A DNA stretch of 64,000 nt from Eubacteriaceae bacterium (GCA_902362435.1 CABIWW010000009.1:1-64000), one strand, 5' to 3'; counted from the first letter of the stretch, positions 53,711 through 62,307 are shown. Numbers and translations: made by a program. Notes: a model not told the origin generated them from the sequence alone.

Positions 53711-54808
53711 TCACAGTTTCTGCCGGCAGCTCACGCTGAGAAGCAGCCCGACTCCCATCATCGCGGATATCAGAGATGAGCCGCCGCAGCTCACGAAAGG
53801 CAGCGTGATGCCGGTCACAGGCATCAGCCCCATGTTCATCGCGATATTTTCAAATGCCTGGAAAAAGAACATCCCGGCAAGCCCGGCAGCGATAAGAGTG
53901 CCCTGAAGATCCTCTGCGTATTTTGCGATCTTCAGCGTCTCGAAAAGAAAAAAAGCGAAAAGTCCTATGATCAGCATACCGCCGAAAAAGCCTGTTTCTT
54001 CCACGAAAGATGCGAATATAAAGTCGGACTCGGGGACCGGCAGGAAGCCGAGCGCGCCCTGAGTGCCTTGCATGAATCCTTTGCCGAACAGACCGCCCGA
54101 ACCTGCGGCGACCTTTGCATTCCAGACCTGATAATTACCGGGAAGACTAAGATCCCCCGGTTTCAGGAATGCGTCTATCCGGTCTTTCTGGTATCCGGCC
54201 ATAAAAAAATAGGCGATCGGTATCAGAGATACGAATACGAGCGCCAGCCTGCAGATGGTTCGCAGTTCCAGGCCGGAGCAGAATACCATGAAGATCCAGA
54301 TGGCGCAGAACACACAGCCGCTGCCGAAATCCTCCTTTGTGACGATGAGTATGAACGGCATAGCGTAAAGCGCTGCTGCTGCCGCTCCGCGCGCCTTTGC
54401 AGGAGAATCTCCGCAGCGCGACAGGTATGAGGACATAAGTATGATAAAAAATATTTTCACCGGTTCGGACGGCTGGATCGTGATGAATCCCAGATCGATC
54501 CATGAACGCGAACCGTACAGCGATGTGCCGAGTCCGGGCACGTACACGGACAGCAGCAGTATCATGCTGAATATATATATGGGCTTCTCCAGGTCGGTAA
54601 AATATCTGTAGCCCGCGTATGTGATGACGGATACGAGTATCAGTCCGATCACGAGGGCTACAGACTGTATGATAACTTCCCTGGTGAGGAAGGTCTTGTC
54701 AGTGCGGCTGACGCTTGCTATCGCAGCGATGCCCGCAGCCGAGAGGGCGACAGGTGCGACAAGCACGAGACGGTTGCAGTGTCTGAATAACTGGGGAAAT
54801 TTGTTCAT
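53711..54808 (-). CDS. rodA: RodA (FtsW/RodA/SpoVE-family glycosyltransferase)
   Basis: 365 residues, about ten membrane helices. GSRSWIDLGFITIQPSEPVKIFFI and the C-terminal GMLPVTGITLPFVSCGGSS-like GLMPVTGITLPFVS are SEDS family signatures; the catalytic Asp lies in the large loop. RodA polymerises lipid II and pairs with PBP2. It converges with mrdA-minD, whereas in related loci it is co-directional. GAGGGGG precedes the ATG. Confidence 0.92.
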   Translation of the reverse strand: MNKFPQLFRHCNRLVLVAPVALSAAGIAAIASVSRTDKTFLTREVIIQSVALVIGLILVSVITYAGYRYFTDLEKPIYIFSMILLLSVYVPGLGTSLYGSRSWIDLGFITIQPSEPVKIFFIILMSSYLSRCGDSPAKARGAAAAALYAMPFILIVTKEDFGSGCVFCAIWIFMVFCSGLELRTICRLALVFVSLIPIAYFFMAGYQKDRIDAFLKPGDLSLPGNYQVWNAKVAAGSGGLFGKGFMQGTQGALGFLPVPESDFIFASFVEETGFFGGMLIIGLFAFFLFETLKIAKYAEDLQGTLIAAGLAGMFFFQAFENIAMNMGLMPVTGITLPFVSCGGSSLISAMMGVGLLLSVSCRQKL

Positions 54809-54827
54809 CGATGCCCCCTCACTTTCC

Positions 54828-54856
54828 TTGACTACTAGGACAAAAAAGTCTATAAT
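54828..54856 (+). promoter_or_regulatory. rny promoter
   Basis: TTGACT, 17 bp, TATAAT; about 110-nt leader to the start codon. Confidence 0.8.
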
Positions 54857-54974
54857 AATATTGTGTGCTTTTAATTAATTATTATTACTTCTTATATAAC
54901 AAAATTGATATTTACAAGGAACTTTGAGTTGATTATAAAAACTTGAAAATCGAGAAGAAAAAGGAGGGTGATCA

Positions 54975-56519
54975 ATGACGGAAATCGTTATAGCGGTTGT
55001 TGTTGGACTGGTGGCTCTTGTGATAGGGATACTGGTTGGATATATACTAAGAAAATCTATAGGCGAAAAGACTATCGGGAATGCTGAACAGAAAGCAAAG
55101 AACCTGATACTCGACGCAGAGAACAGGGCGGAAACGCTCAAAAAGGAAAAGATACTGGAGGCCAAGGAGGAAGCTCACAGGCACAGAAGTGATGCCGAGA
55201 AGGAGATAAGAGAAAGGCGAAATGAGATCCAGAAATCTGAGAGAAGACTCGTTCAGAAGGAGGAGTCGATAGACAGAAAACTTGAAAATATTGAGAAGAA
55301 AGAAGAAAGCATTACTAATAAAGAAAAAAGCATTACCAACAAGCAGCAGGAAATGGAGAGACTGCTGAAGAGGCAGCTCGAGGAGCTCGAGAAGATCTCC
55401 GGATACTCCATCGAACAGGCGAGGGAGATCATACTGCAGAAGGTAGAAAAGGAAGCACGAAGCGACGCGGCGCTTTTGTACAAGGATATCGAGAACAAGG
55501 CAAAGGAAGACGCAGAGAAAAAGGCGAAGGAGATAATCACCGGAGCCATCCAGAGATGTGCGGCGGATCACGTTGCGGAATCTACAGTCTCTGTTGTGCC
55601 GCTTCCTAACGATGAGATGAAGGGTCGTATCATCGGAAGAGAAGGCAGGAACATACGCGCCATCGAGACGCTCACAGGCATAGATCTGATAATAGACGAC
55701 ACGCCTGAAGCGGTGATTCTGTCGGGGTTCGATCCGGTAAGGAGAGAGATCGCCAGACTGTCGCTTGAAAAACTGATCGTTGACGGAAGGATACATCCGG
55801 CGAGGATCGAGGAAATGGTGCAGAAATCAGAAAAAGAAGTAAATGCTATAATCAAGGAGGAAGGCGAACAGGCTACATTCGAGGTAGGCATCCACAACCT
55901 TCATCCTGAACTGATAAAACTGCTGGGAAGACTGAAGTACAGAACGTCATACGGTCAGAACGTGCTCAAGCACTCTGTAGAGGTGGCGCATCTGGCAGGT
56001 CTGATGGCAGGCGAACTCGGACTGGATGTGACTCTTGCGAAGAGAGCGGGACTCCTGCATGACATAGGAAAGGCTCTCGACCACGAGCGTGAAGGCACAC
56101 ATGTGGATATTGGTATCGAAGTGCTGAGAAAGTACAAGGAGTCCGAAGCTGTGATCAATGGAATGGCTGCACACCACGGTGATTACGAGCCTAAGTCGAT
56201 CGAAGCTGTACTTATCGCTGCGGCGGATGCACTTTCGGCAGCAAGACCTGGTGCAAGGCGTGAAACTCTCGAGTCGTATATCAAGAGACTGCAGAAGCTC
56301 GAAGAGATCGCAAACACTACCGAAGGCGTAGAGAGATCGTTTGCGATACAGGCGGGAAGAGAGATCAGGATCATCGCGAAACCTGATGAAGTAGGCGATG
56401 ATGCGATAGCCCTGCTTGCAAGAGATATTTCGAAGAAGATCGAATCAGAGCTCGAATACCCTGGTCAGATCAAGGTCAATGTTGTCAGAGAGACGAGAGC
56501 AGTAGACTATGCGAAATAG
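54975..56519 (+). CDS. rny: Ribonuclease Y
   Basis: 514 residues. One N-terminal membrane helix (about 3-25), a long coiled coil (30-190, Glu/Lys-rich), a KH domain with [15 protein letters not shown], and an HD domain with [12 protein letters not shown]. RNase Y is the membrane-bound endonuclease that starts mRNA decay in Firmicutes. AAGGAGGGTG precedes the ATG. A hairpin follows the stop. Confidence 0.97.
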   Translation: MTEIVIAVVVGLVALVIGILVGYILRKSIGEKTIGNAEQKAKNLILDAENRAETLKKEKILEAKEEAHRHRSDAEKEIRERRNEIQKSERRLVQKEESIDRKLENIEKKEESITNKEKSITNKQQEMERLLKRQLEELEKISGYSIEQAREIILQKVEKEARSDAALLYKDIENKAKEDAEKKAKEIITGAIQRCAADHVAESTVSVVPLPNDEMKGRIIGREGRNIRAIETLTGIDLIIDDTPEAVILSGFDPVRREIARLSLEKLIVDGRIHPARIEEMVQKSEKEVNAIIKEEGEQATFEVGIHNLHPELIKLLGRLKYRTSYGQNVLKHSVEVAHLAGLMAGELGLDVTLAKRAGLLHDIGKALDHEREGTHVDIGIEVLRKYKESEAVINGMAAHHGDYEPKSIEAVLIAAADALSAARPGARRETLESYIKRLQKLEEIANTTEGVERSFAIQAGREIRIIAKPDEVGDDAIALLARDISKKIESELEYPGQIKVNVVRETRAVDYAK

Positions 56520-56547
56520 ATGATGACAAAGTCAGAATAAAAACGAA

Positions 56548-56572
56548 CTGAGGCGGACTGGATCCGCCTCAG
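56548..56572 (+). terminator. Hairpin after rny
   Basis: CTGAGGCGGA and TCCGCCTCAG form a perfect 10-bp stem with a 5-nt loop but no T-run, so termination may be weak and the desulfurase gene may be read through. Confidence 0.55.
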
Positions 56573-56591
56573 ACTGTTATAGGAGAAATAC

Positions 56592-57755
56592 ATGATTTAT
56601 TTGGATAACAGTGCGACAACGAGGCAGTATCCCGAGGTGACACGCGAGATGCTGCGGTATATGGACGAATTTTACGGCAATCCGTCGTCGCTATATCAGC
56701 TCGGTGTGGACAGTGAAAAGGCTGTAAAAAAGGCGCGTACCGCACTGCAGAAGGCGATCGGCATGGAAGACGGCAGGGTGTACTTTACATCAGGAGGTAC
56801 AGAAGCTGACAATATGGCGATATTCGGAGCGGCCAGGGCGCTGAAGAGACGAGGGCGCAGGATCGTGACGACAGCGGTGGAGCATCCGGCAGTGCTGGAA
56901 TGCTGCAAAGAGCTGGAAAAACAGGGCTTCGAGGTGATATATGTCGGTGTCGACCGGAACTGCAGACTCGATATCGATGCGCTGAGATCGGCTGTCAACG
57001 ATGAAACTATCCTCGTATCTATGATGCATGTGAACAATGAAGCCGGAACGATAATGCCCGTAAACGAAGTCAAACAGATAATGAAAGAAAAGGATGCGCC
57101 CGGGATATTCCACTGTGACGCGGTACAGAGCTTCGGCAAACTGCAGCTTTGCAGTGATGCAGATGTGATATCGGTAAGCGGACACAAGATCCACGGGCCG
57201 AAAGGCACCGGAGCCATCTGCATAAGAGAAGGCGTGAACATACCGGCGTTCATATGCGGAGGCGGACAGGAGAGCGGCAAGCGATCAGGAACGGAGAATG
57301 TGCCTGCGATAGCGGGATTCGGTCTGGCGGCGGAGATGTCTGAGCACGGACGCCGTGAAAACAGTGCATCTATGGCGCAGATGAGACAGCGGCTGATATC
57401 GCAGCTGACGGCATCGCTTGATGACATAGTGATAAACAGTCCGGAAACGGCCGGGGAGAATGCCGGCGAGTGCTGCAGTTCACTGCTGAACATATCGTTT
57501 CTGGGAACGCGCGGTGAAGTGCTGCTGCACACGCTGGAGCAGGACGGAATATACGTGTCGACCGGGTCGGCATGCTCGTCCAACAAGAAGGGGCAGAGTC
57601 ACGTGCTCAAGGCGATGGGGCTCAAAGACAAGGAAATAGAAGGAACGCTGAGATTCAGCTTCGGAAGGATGAATTCGATAGAAGAGATCGACATTGCAGC
57701 GGATAAAGTCGCTGCTGCGGTGAAACGCTTCCGCAGGCTGGGCAGCTTCAGATAG
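56592..57755 (+). CDS. Cysteine desulfurase (NifS/IscS family)
   Basis: 387 residues. IYLDNSATTR start, HVNNEAGTIMPV, SVSGHKIHGPKGTG with the PLP Lys, and GSACSSNKKG with the persulfide Cys. The position next to thiI suggests it supplies sulfur to ThiI for 4-thiouridine in tRNA or for thiamine, rather than to a scaffold for iron-sulfur clusters (no iscU nearby). AGGAG precedes the ATG. Confidence 0.93.
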   Translation: MIYLDNSATTRQYPEVTREMLRYMDEFYGNPSSLYQLGVDSEKAVKKARTALQKAIGMEDGRVYFTSGGTEADNMAIFGAARALKRRGRRIVTTAVEHPAVLECCKELEKQGFEVIYVGVDRNCRLDIDALRSAVNDETILVSMMHVNNEAGTIMPVNEVKQIMKEKDAPGIFHCDAVQSFGKLQLCSDADVISVSGHKIHGPKGTGAICIREGVNIPAFICGGGQESGKRSGTENVPAIAGFGLAAEMSEHGRRENSASMAQMRQRLISQLTASLDDIVINSPETAGENAGECCSSLLNISFLGTRGEVLLHTLEQDGIYVSTGSACSSNKKGQSHVLKAMGLKDKEIEGTLRFSFGRMNSIEEIDIAADKVAAAVKRFRRLGSFR

Positions 57756-57827
57756 AAGAGACGTGAAAGCGCAGCCGGCCGGCCGGCCGCTAACGTGAGG
57801 ATATCAATAGTAAAGGTGGTCAGATAA

Positions 57828-59012
57828 GTGAATAATGAACATATTTTTATAGTCAGATGCGGCGAAGTAGCACTGAAGGGAATGAATAAACCCTATTTCG
57901 AAAGGATGCTTGTTGAACGTATCAAGAAGCTTCTCAAAAAATTCGACGGCGTGAGCGTAAAGCGCCACGAAGGTCTTATCTTCGTGAGAGCAGACAAAAG
58001 CCTCGACAAGCAGGCGATAATAAAGGAGATCTCGAAGGTGTTCGGAGTAGCGTCCATCAGCCCTGCGGTGGAGTGCGAAAGCACGATGGAAGCTATCGGA
58101 AAGGCTGCAGTCGAGTACATGCTGGAGGCTATCGACGAGCGCGGTATCAAGACGTTCAAGGTGGAAGCGAAGAGAGCCGACAAGAACTTTCCTGTAAAGT
58201 CGCCGGATATCGGCAGGCTGATAGGCGCAGAAGTACTCAAGGGCTGCAAGGTGCTGAAAGTCGACGTACATCACCCGGACTGCCTGCTTTTCGTAGATGT
58301 GAGACGTGAAAAATCATATATATATCAGGACAAGATCGCAGGATTCGGCGGACTGCCGCTCGGAACGAACGGTAAGGGACTTTCGCTGCTTTCAGGAGGT
58401 ATAGATTCGCCGGTCGCTACATGGATGATGGCAAAGCGCGGGATGATGATAGAAGCCGTGCATTTCCATTCATATCCGTATACGAGCCAGAGAGCGCAGG
58501 AAAAGGTCGAAGACCTGGCAGCAATCGTTGCCACTTACTGCGGCAGGTTCAAGATGCATGTGATAAACCTGCTGCCGATACAGGAGCAGATAGTGCAGAA
58601 CTGTCCAGAAGAGGAAACGACGATACTCGTCAGACGTTTCATGATGAGGGTCGCTCAGAAGATCGCGGAGAATACAGGCTGCGGCATGCTGATAACGGGA
58701 GAAAACCTCGGTCAGGTGGCAAGCCAGACGGCAGAGGCGCTCGTTGTTACGGATTCATGCGTGACGATGCCGGTCATGAGACCGCTGATCGCGATGGACA
58801 AAGTCGACATCATGGACAAGGCTCAGGAGATAGGTACGTACGAAACGTCTATCCAGCCTTATGAAGACTGCTGCACAGTATTCCTGCCGAAGCACCCTGT
58901 GACAAAGCCTAAGCTCGACAGGATCCTTGCGTCGGAAAGCAGGCTTGACTGCGAGGCGCTCATAGATGCTGCGGTGGCCTCTGAAGAAATCATCGATATT
59001 TTTCCGCGATAG
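57828..59012 (+). CDS. thiI: tRNA 4-thiouridine synthetase ThiI
   Basis: 394 residues from GTG with AAAGGTGG seven bases upstream. N-terminal ferredoxin-like and THUMP domains (1-165), then a PP-loop ATPase domain with LLSGGIDSPVA. There is no C-terminal rhodanese domain, as is normal for Firmicutes, where the desulfurase hands over sulfur directly. The upstream 80 bp contain a GCCGGCC tandem run. The terminator hairpin at its end overlaps the spoIIAA translation signals. Confidence 0.95.
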   Translation: MNNEHIFIVRCGEVALKGMNKPYFERMLVERIKKLLKKFDGVSVKRHEGLIFVRADKSLDKQAIIKEISKVFGVASISPAVECESTMEAIGKAAVEYMLEAIDERGIKTFKVEAKRADKNFPVKSPDIGRLIGAEVLKGCKVLKVDVHHPDCLLFVDVRREKSYIYQDKIAGFGGLPLGTNGKGLSLLSGGIDSPVATWMMAKRGMMIEAVHFHSYPYTSQRAQEKVEDLAAIVATYCGRFKMHVINLLPIQEQIVQNCPEEETTILVRRFMMRVAQKIAENTGCGMLITGENLGQVASQTAEALVVTDSCVTMPVMRPLIAMDKVDIMDKAQEIGTYETSIQPYEDCCTVFLPKHPVTKPKLDRILASESRLDCEALIDAAVASEEIIDIFPR

Positions 59013-59053
59013 CCGACAAAATTAGTGGAAATCAGATATTTTCTCTTAAGGAC

Positions 59054-59108
59054 AACCTCCTTATGCAAAGATTATAATTGTTGTATGATCTTTTGCATAA
59101 AGGAGGTT
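59054..59108 (+). terminator. Hairpin ending thiI and containing the spoIIAA Shine-Dalgarno
   Basis: AACCTCCTTATGCAAAGAT and its near-perfect complement (two single-base bulges) flank a 15-nt loop; a T-run follows and GTG of spoIIAA is five bases beyond the stem. AAAGGAGG of the descending arm is the spoIIAA ribosome site. In thiI read-through RNA it would be hidden, whereas RNA starting in or after the loop would expose it. Confidence 0.75.
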
Positions 59109-59113
59109 TTTTA

Positions 59114-59479
59114 GTGGAAGTGATTTTTAGGATTTCCGGAAAAGTGCTGATATCCTGCATCCGAGGAGATGTGGATCATCACAGTGCGCTGCCTCTCAGG
59201 CAGGCGATAGATAAATCGATGAAAGCTTTTGACTGCAGCGATCTTGTAATGGATTTCAGTGGTGTCGACTTTATGGACAGTTCGGGTATAGGGGTAGTGC
59301 TGGGACGCTATAAAAAGCTGCACAAAAACGGCCGCAGGGTGTGTATCGCGGGGTGCAGTGAATACGTGAGAAAGCTGCTGGATATGGCAGGCGTTTTTTC
59401 TCTCGTGCCCGAGGCTGCAGATTTTGATGCGGCAGTCGCACTGATAAACGGGCAGGAACAAATGAGCATGGAGGTTTGA
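59114..59479 (+). CDS. spoIIAA: Anti-sigma factor antagonist SpoIIAA
   Basis: 121 residues from GTG, with AGGAGG seven bases upstream. STAS domain; MDSSGIGVVLGRYK contains the Ser that SpoIIAB phosphorylates and SpoIIE dephosphorylates. Unphosphorylated SpoIIAA frees sigma-F in the forespore. First gene of the spoIIA operon. A CGACAAAA motif near 59014 is a partial Spo0A box; no sure sigma-H promoter was found. Confidence 0.94.
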   Translation: MEVIFRISGKVLISCIRGDVDHHSALPLRQAIDKSMKAFDCSDLVMDFSGVDFMDSSGIGVVLGRYKKLHKNGRRVCIAGCSEYVRKLLDMAGVFSLVPEAADFDAAVALINGQEQMSMEV

Positions 59480-59482
59480 TGT

Positions 59483-59929
59483 ATGAACAATGTGATGAAA
59501 ACAGAGTTTAGCGCGCTTGCGGAAAACGAGGCCTTTGCCAGAGCCCTGGCGGCGGCTTTCGTGATGCCTCTGGATCCTACGGTCGAGGAGCTGACGGAGA
59601 TAAAGACTGCAGTATCCGAAGCCGTGAGCAACAGTATCATACACGGATACAGAGACTGCGAGGACAGGACTGCGGCTAAGGTTTCCATGGAGTGTGCGAT
59701 GTATGACGGCGGCAAAATCGTGATAACGGTCGAGGATCAGGGCATAGGGATAAAAGATGTGAAACAGGCGATGGAGCCGATGTTTTCCACGGGTGACAGT
59801 GAGGAACGATCGGGAATGGGATTCACTGTGATGGAGAGTTTTACCGACAAGCTGAAAGTGAGATCGGAAGAAGGCAGGGGGACTACCGTGATCATGATAA
59901 AATATCTGGATGTAGTAAGTGGCATATAA
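59483..59929 (+). CDS. spoIIAB: Anti-sigma F factor / kinase SpoIIAB
   Basis: 148 residues, GHKL ATPase: EAVSNSIIHGY (N box), VEDQGIGIKD (G1) and RSGMGFTVM (G2). It holds sigma-F inactive and phosphorylates SpoIIAA. GGAGGTT precedes the ATG and the end overlaps sigF by 11 bp, keeping the ratio of partners balanced. Confidence 0.95.
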   Translation: MNNVMKTEFSALAENEAFARALAAAFVMPLDPTVEELTEIKTAVSEAVSNSIIHGYRDCEDRTAAKVSMECAMYDGGKIVITVEDQGIGIKDVKQAMEPMFSTGDSEERSGMGFTVMESFTDKLKVRSEEGRGTTVIMIKYLDVVSGI

Positions 59930-60659
59930 ATACACTCCGGCAGCAAAAGAGGATACATACAGGCTTATTGCAAAGGCGCAGAGTGGCGACCGCGCGGCGC
60001 GCGAGCAGGTCGTCGCGCAGAATATAGGTCTTGTAAAGAATCTGGCTCTCAAGTACACGTCGGCATATTATGAGACGGAAGATCTCATACAGGTCGGTTT
60101 TGTCGGTCTCGTAAAGGCGATAGACCGGTTCGATCCGGAATTCGGCGTGATGTTTTCGACCTATGCGGTCCCCATGATATTAGGTGAGATAAAACGGTTT
60201 TTGAGAGATGACGGGAAGATAAAGCTGAGCCGGCAGCTGAAGACTGAAATGAGGAACCTGAAGGCTTTCCAGCAGGAATATTACAACAGATACGGGAAAA
60301 GCCCGAAGATCAGTTATCTTGCGCAGAAAATGGGCATTTCAAGGGAACGTGTTATGGAGGTGCTGGAAGCGATCGATTCGCTTTCGAGCATCGAAAGCCT
60401 GGATAATGAGCTGATACCGGAAGGCATGCATGGCGGGAACTACGTGGATGAGGAGCAGCAGAATGTGGAACTGCTGGATCTGAAAGCAGCTATCAGAGAC
60501 CTGGCGGACAGGGAGCGTCAGATAATAGTGCTGCGATATTTTCGCGATATGACGCAGCAGCAGATCGCGTCCGTGCTGGGGATATCGCAGGTGCAGGTGT
60601 CAAGGATCGAGAAAAAAGTCCTCGGCCGCATGCGCGAAAAAATGCAGAAAATAGAGTGA
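59919..60659 (+). CDS. sigF: Sporulation sigma factor F
   Basis: 246 residues from GTG. NIGLVKNLALKYT, DLIQVGFVGLVKAIDRF, STYAVPMILGEIKRFLRD and region 4 TQQQIASVLGISQVQVSRIEK. First forespore-specific sigma factor. No good Shine-Dalgarno, so it is probably translated by coupling from spoIIAB. The operon ends here in a strong hairpin; spoVA genes that sometimes follow are absent. Confidence 0.96.
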   Translation: MAYKYTPAAKEDTYRLIAKAQSGDRAAREQVVAQNIGLVKNLALKYTSAYYETEDLIQVGFVGLVKAIDRFDPEFGVMFSTYAVPMILGEIKRFLRDDGKIKLSRQLKTEMRNLKAFQQEYYNRYGKSPKISYLAQKMGISRERVMEVLEAIDSLSSIESLDNELIPEGMHGGNYVDEEQQNVELLDLKAAIRDLADRERQIIVLRYFRDMTQQQIASVLGISQVQVSRIEKKVLGRMREKMQKIE

Positions 60660-60669
60660 TATGCATGCA

Positions 60670-60707
60670 AATCAAAAACACTCACCTTTCGATGAGTGTT
60701 TTTGATT
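60670..60707. terminator. Bidirectional terminator after sigF
   Basis: AATCAAAAACACTCA and TGAGTGTTTTTGATT, perfect 15-bp stem. On the minus strand it directly follows a copy of the tRNA-Arg 3' end, i.e. it takes the place of the terminator found after each other copy. Confidence 0.9.
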
Positions 60708-60901
60708 TGGCGCGCCATGAGGGACTTTCCCGTATGCTACGCATCCGGCCTTCTGCACATGCTACGCATGTTTGGAGACGCTGCTGTTCGAATGTCCATT
60801 GGACATTCTCTCTGATGCAGCAGCCCTTTCGGGTTCGAGTCCCTGCTCGTTTGACATATACACAAATAAAAATAGTTCCTCTTTCGAAGAACTATTTTTA
60901 T
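60708..60901 (-). repeat. tRNA-derived tandem repeat, unit 2 (distal)
   Basis: 194 bp. Read on the minus strand, the preceding unit ends and a 19-nt copy of the tRNA-Arg 3' end (AGTCCCTCATGGCGCGCCA) recurs at 60708-60726. Inside are conserved small hairpins (GAATGTCC-ATT-GGACATTC, CATGC-TAC-GCATG), a GCTGCTG/CAGCAGC pair, an opposite-strand copy of the T-arm (GGGTTCGAGTCCCT) and an A/T-rich terminator hairpin (60870-60901 region). It is about 80-90 percent identical by eye to the next unit. Confidence 0.85.
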
Positions 60902-61092
60902 TGGCGCGCCATGAGGGACTTTTCCGTATGCTGTGCATCCGGCCTCCTGCACATGCTTCGCATGTTTGGAGACGCTGCTGTTCTAATGTCCAGCGGACAT
61001 TCTCACGACGCAGCGGCCCTTTCGGGTTCGAGTCCCTACTGATTTGATATGCTTGCAATAAAAATAGCTCTTCTGTCGAAGAACTATTTTAT
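60902..61092 (-). repeat. tRNA-derived tandem repeat, unit 1 (proximal)
   Basis: 191 bp, with the same order of parts: 19-nt tRNA 3' end copy (60902-60920), small hairpins with changed loops but kept stems (AATGTCC-AGC-GGACATT, CATGC-TTC-GCATG), opposite-strand T-arm copy near 61022, and a terminator hairpin (AAAATAGCTCTTC / GAAGAACTATTTT) directly next to the tRNA 3' end. Confidence 0.85.
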
Positions 61093-61169
61093 TGGCGCGC
61101 CATGAGGGACTCGAACCCCCAACCTTCGCATTCGTAGTGCGCGACTCTATCCAATTGAGCTAATGGCGC
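61093..61169 (-). tRNA. tRNA-Arg (anticodon ACG)
   Basis: Minus strand; 77 nt including encoded CCA. Acceptor GCGCCAT/ATGGCGC, D arm GCTC/GAGT, anticodon loop CTACGAA, T arm with GGGGGTTCGAGTCCCTC. The anticodon stem GCGCA/TGCGA has one G-A mismatch at its base. The ACG anticodon (inosine after editing by TadA) reads CGU, CGC and CGA. Confidence 0.95.
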
Positions 61170-61189
61170 TTGCTAAATTAACAATAATG

Positions 61190-61219
61190 ATTATACACTA
61201 TTTGATTGTGCTGTGTCAA
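61190..61219 (-). promoter_or_regulatory. tRNA-Arg promoter
   Basis: Minus-strand TTGACA, 18 bp, TATAAT; the expected start is about 12 bp before the mature tRNA. Confidence 0.85.
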
Positions 61220-61439
61220 AGCATATTTCTGCTTTTTATCAGTTTATCACTCTCAGTGCCATGAATGGAGACCCGATCTTTTTTTGTTTTCTTGCAGGGC
61301 GATAAGTGTATGCTGGATATGAGAATGCACGTGAAATACGATAAACCTGACGTATCTGCTTTGTCCTAAGGAGTGCCTTTTTTTCCTGTGATGTGCTCTA
61401 AGTCGATGACAAATGTCGCGACATCATCCCAGGAAGACT

Positions 61440-61570
61440 GCATGTATTTACGGCCGCCTTCCCTGAAGCTGCTTGACTGGGCGTTCAGAAACGATGTGTA
61501 TATCATTGAAGATGATTATGACAGCGAGCTTCGGTATCATACCGCACCGGTGTCGGGGGATATAAGCTGC
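61440..61570 (+). pseudogene. Fragment of a MocR/PdxR-type (GntR-aminotransferase) regulator
   Basis: A frame in this stretch reads SLKLLDWAFRNDVYIIEDDYDSELRY, in parts LKLLDWA and IIEDDYDSE, which is the PLP-domain signature of MocR-family regulators. Sequence on both sides no longer fits the family and there is neither the winged helix nor the PLP Lys. It is a decayed remnant of about 40 codons. Confidence 0.6.
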
Positions 61571-62143
61571 TTTTGTTTGGATCCCTGGTGGGCACATATT
61601 TGTGTAGAAAAAGGATTTTTCGGGCGTGGATACACATCAGTATGATTTTTTGTGCAAATTAGAGTGAAAATGCTTTTTATCTACACAAGGATTTTGCCGT
61701 AAAAGCAAAAAATTACGATTTACAGGCGATTTTGCGGCAAAAATCACAATTTATGGAAAATCGTTGTGCATTATTTTTTTACCTTCACATTGATCTGCAC
61801 TTTTTATAGATCGTTTGTGTATGATTATCGCTCATGCTCAAATCTTACACAACTGCGCAATAGCAATACGGATACTTCGGGAGAAGATAATTTTATGAGA
61901 TCGGCCGATTGGCCATATAAATATTTTATGAACACAATGCTGCGAGAGCAGCCATACTCAAGTGGATTTCTCGGTTCTGATAAAGATGTTGATATGGAGA
62001 AGAACACTAAAAAATAAAAGTTTTTTGTGCATTCGCATAAAAAACACAAAACTATCATAAAAAATCGATGACAAACAGCAAGATTGGTGATACTATGTAT
62101 ATAAACAAGAACAAAAGTAGCAGAGAGAAAAGAGGGATATACT
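61571..62143. other. AT-rich gap with no confident gene
   Basis: Contains A/T-rich short inverted runs (GATTTTGCGGCAAAAATC near 61730). A 40-codon frame from 61895 (MRSADWPYKYF) has GGGAGAAG upstream but no other support; I leave it uncalled. Confidence 0.4.
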
Positions 62144-62251
62144 ATGGAAAGTGCTACAAAAACTATTGCTAACGGAGTTGACTCGGTCAAAAAGACTATA
62201 AGAGAGTGCGCAGATATGATAAATGAACTGGTGCACATGGGTCAGCTGTAG
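62144..62251 (+). CDS. 35-residue small protein of unknown function
   Basis: MESATKTIANGVDSVKKTIR followed by a second stretch with ADMINELVHMGQL. AGAGGGATA lies eight bases before the ATG, and a clear terminator follows the stop, so it looks like a real single-gene unit. The chain can form one amphipathic helix with hydrophobic residues every three to four positions and a single Cys. No signal peptide, no family recognised. The surrounding DNA is non-coding and AT-rich. Confidence 0.6.
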   Translation: MESATKTIANGVDSVKKTIRECADMINELVHMGQL

Positions 62252-62307
62252 CAGGATACTTGTGACAGTATAATAACGAAAGAAAAAACAAATATTAAAT
62301 TATTTTT

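Noticed and set aside
57774..57790. Tandem GCCGGCC run between desulfurase and thiI
   Set aside because: A short low-complexity palindromic run; no sign of function beyond possible hairpin.
60708..61092. The tandem repeats as a CRISPR array or as decayed full tRNA genes
   Set aside because: Units of about 190 bp with only two copies do not fit CRISPR, and apart from the 19-nt end and the inverted T-arm they contain no anticodon or D arm.
61766..62017. 83-codon open frame right of the MocR fragment
   Set aside because: Unlikely composition in the first half; only an inner 40-codon part has a ribosome-like site and nothing else supports it.
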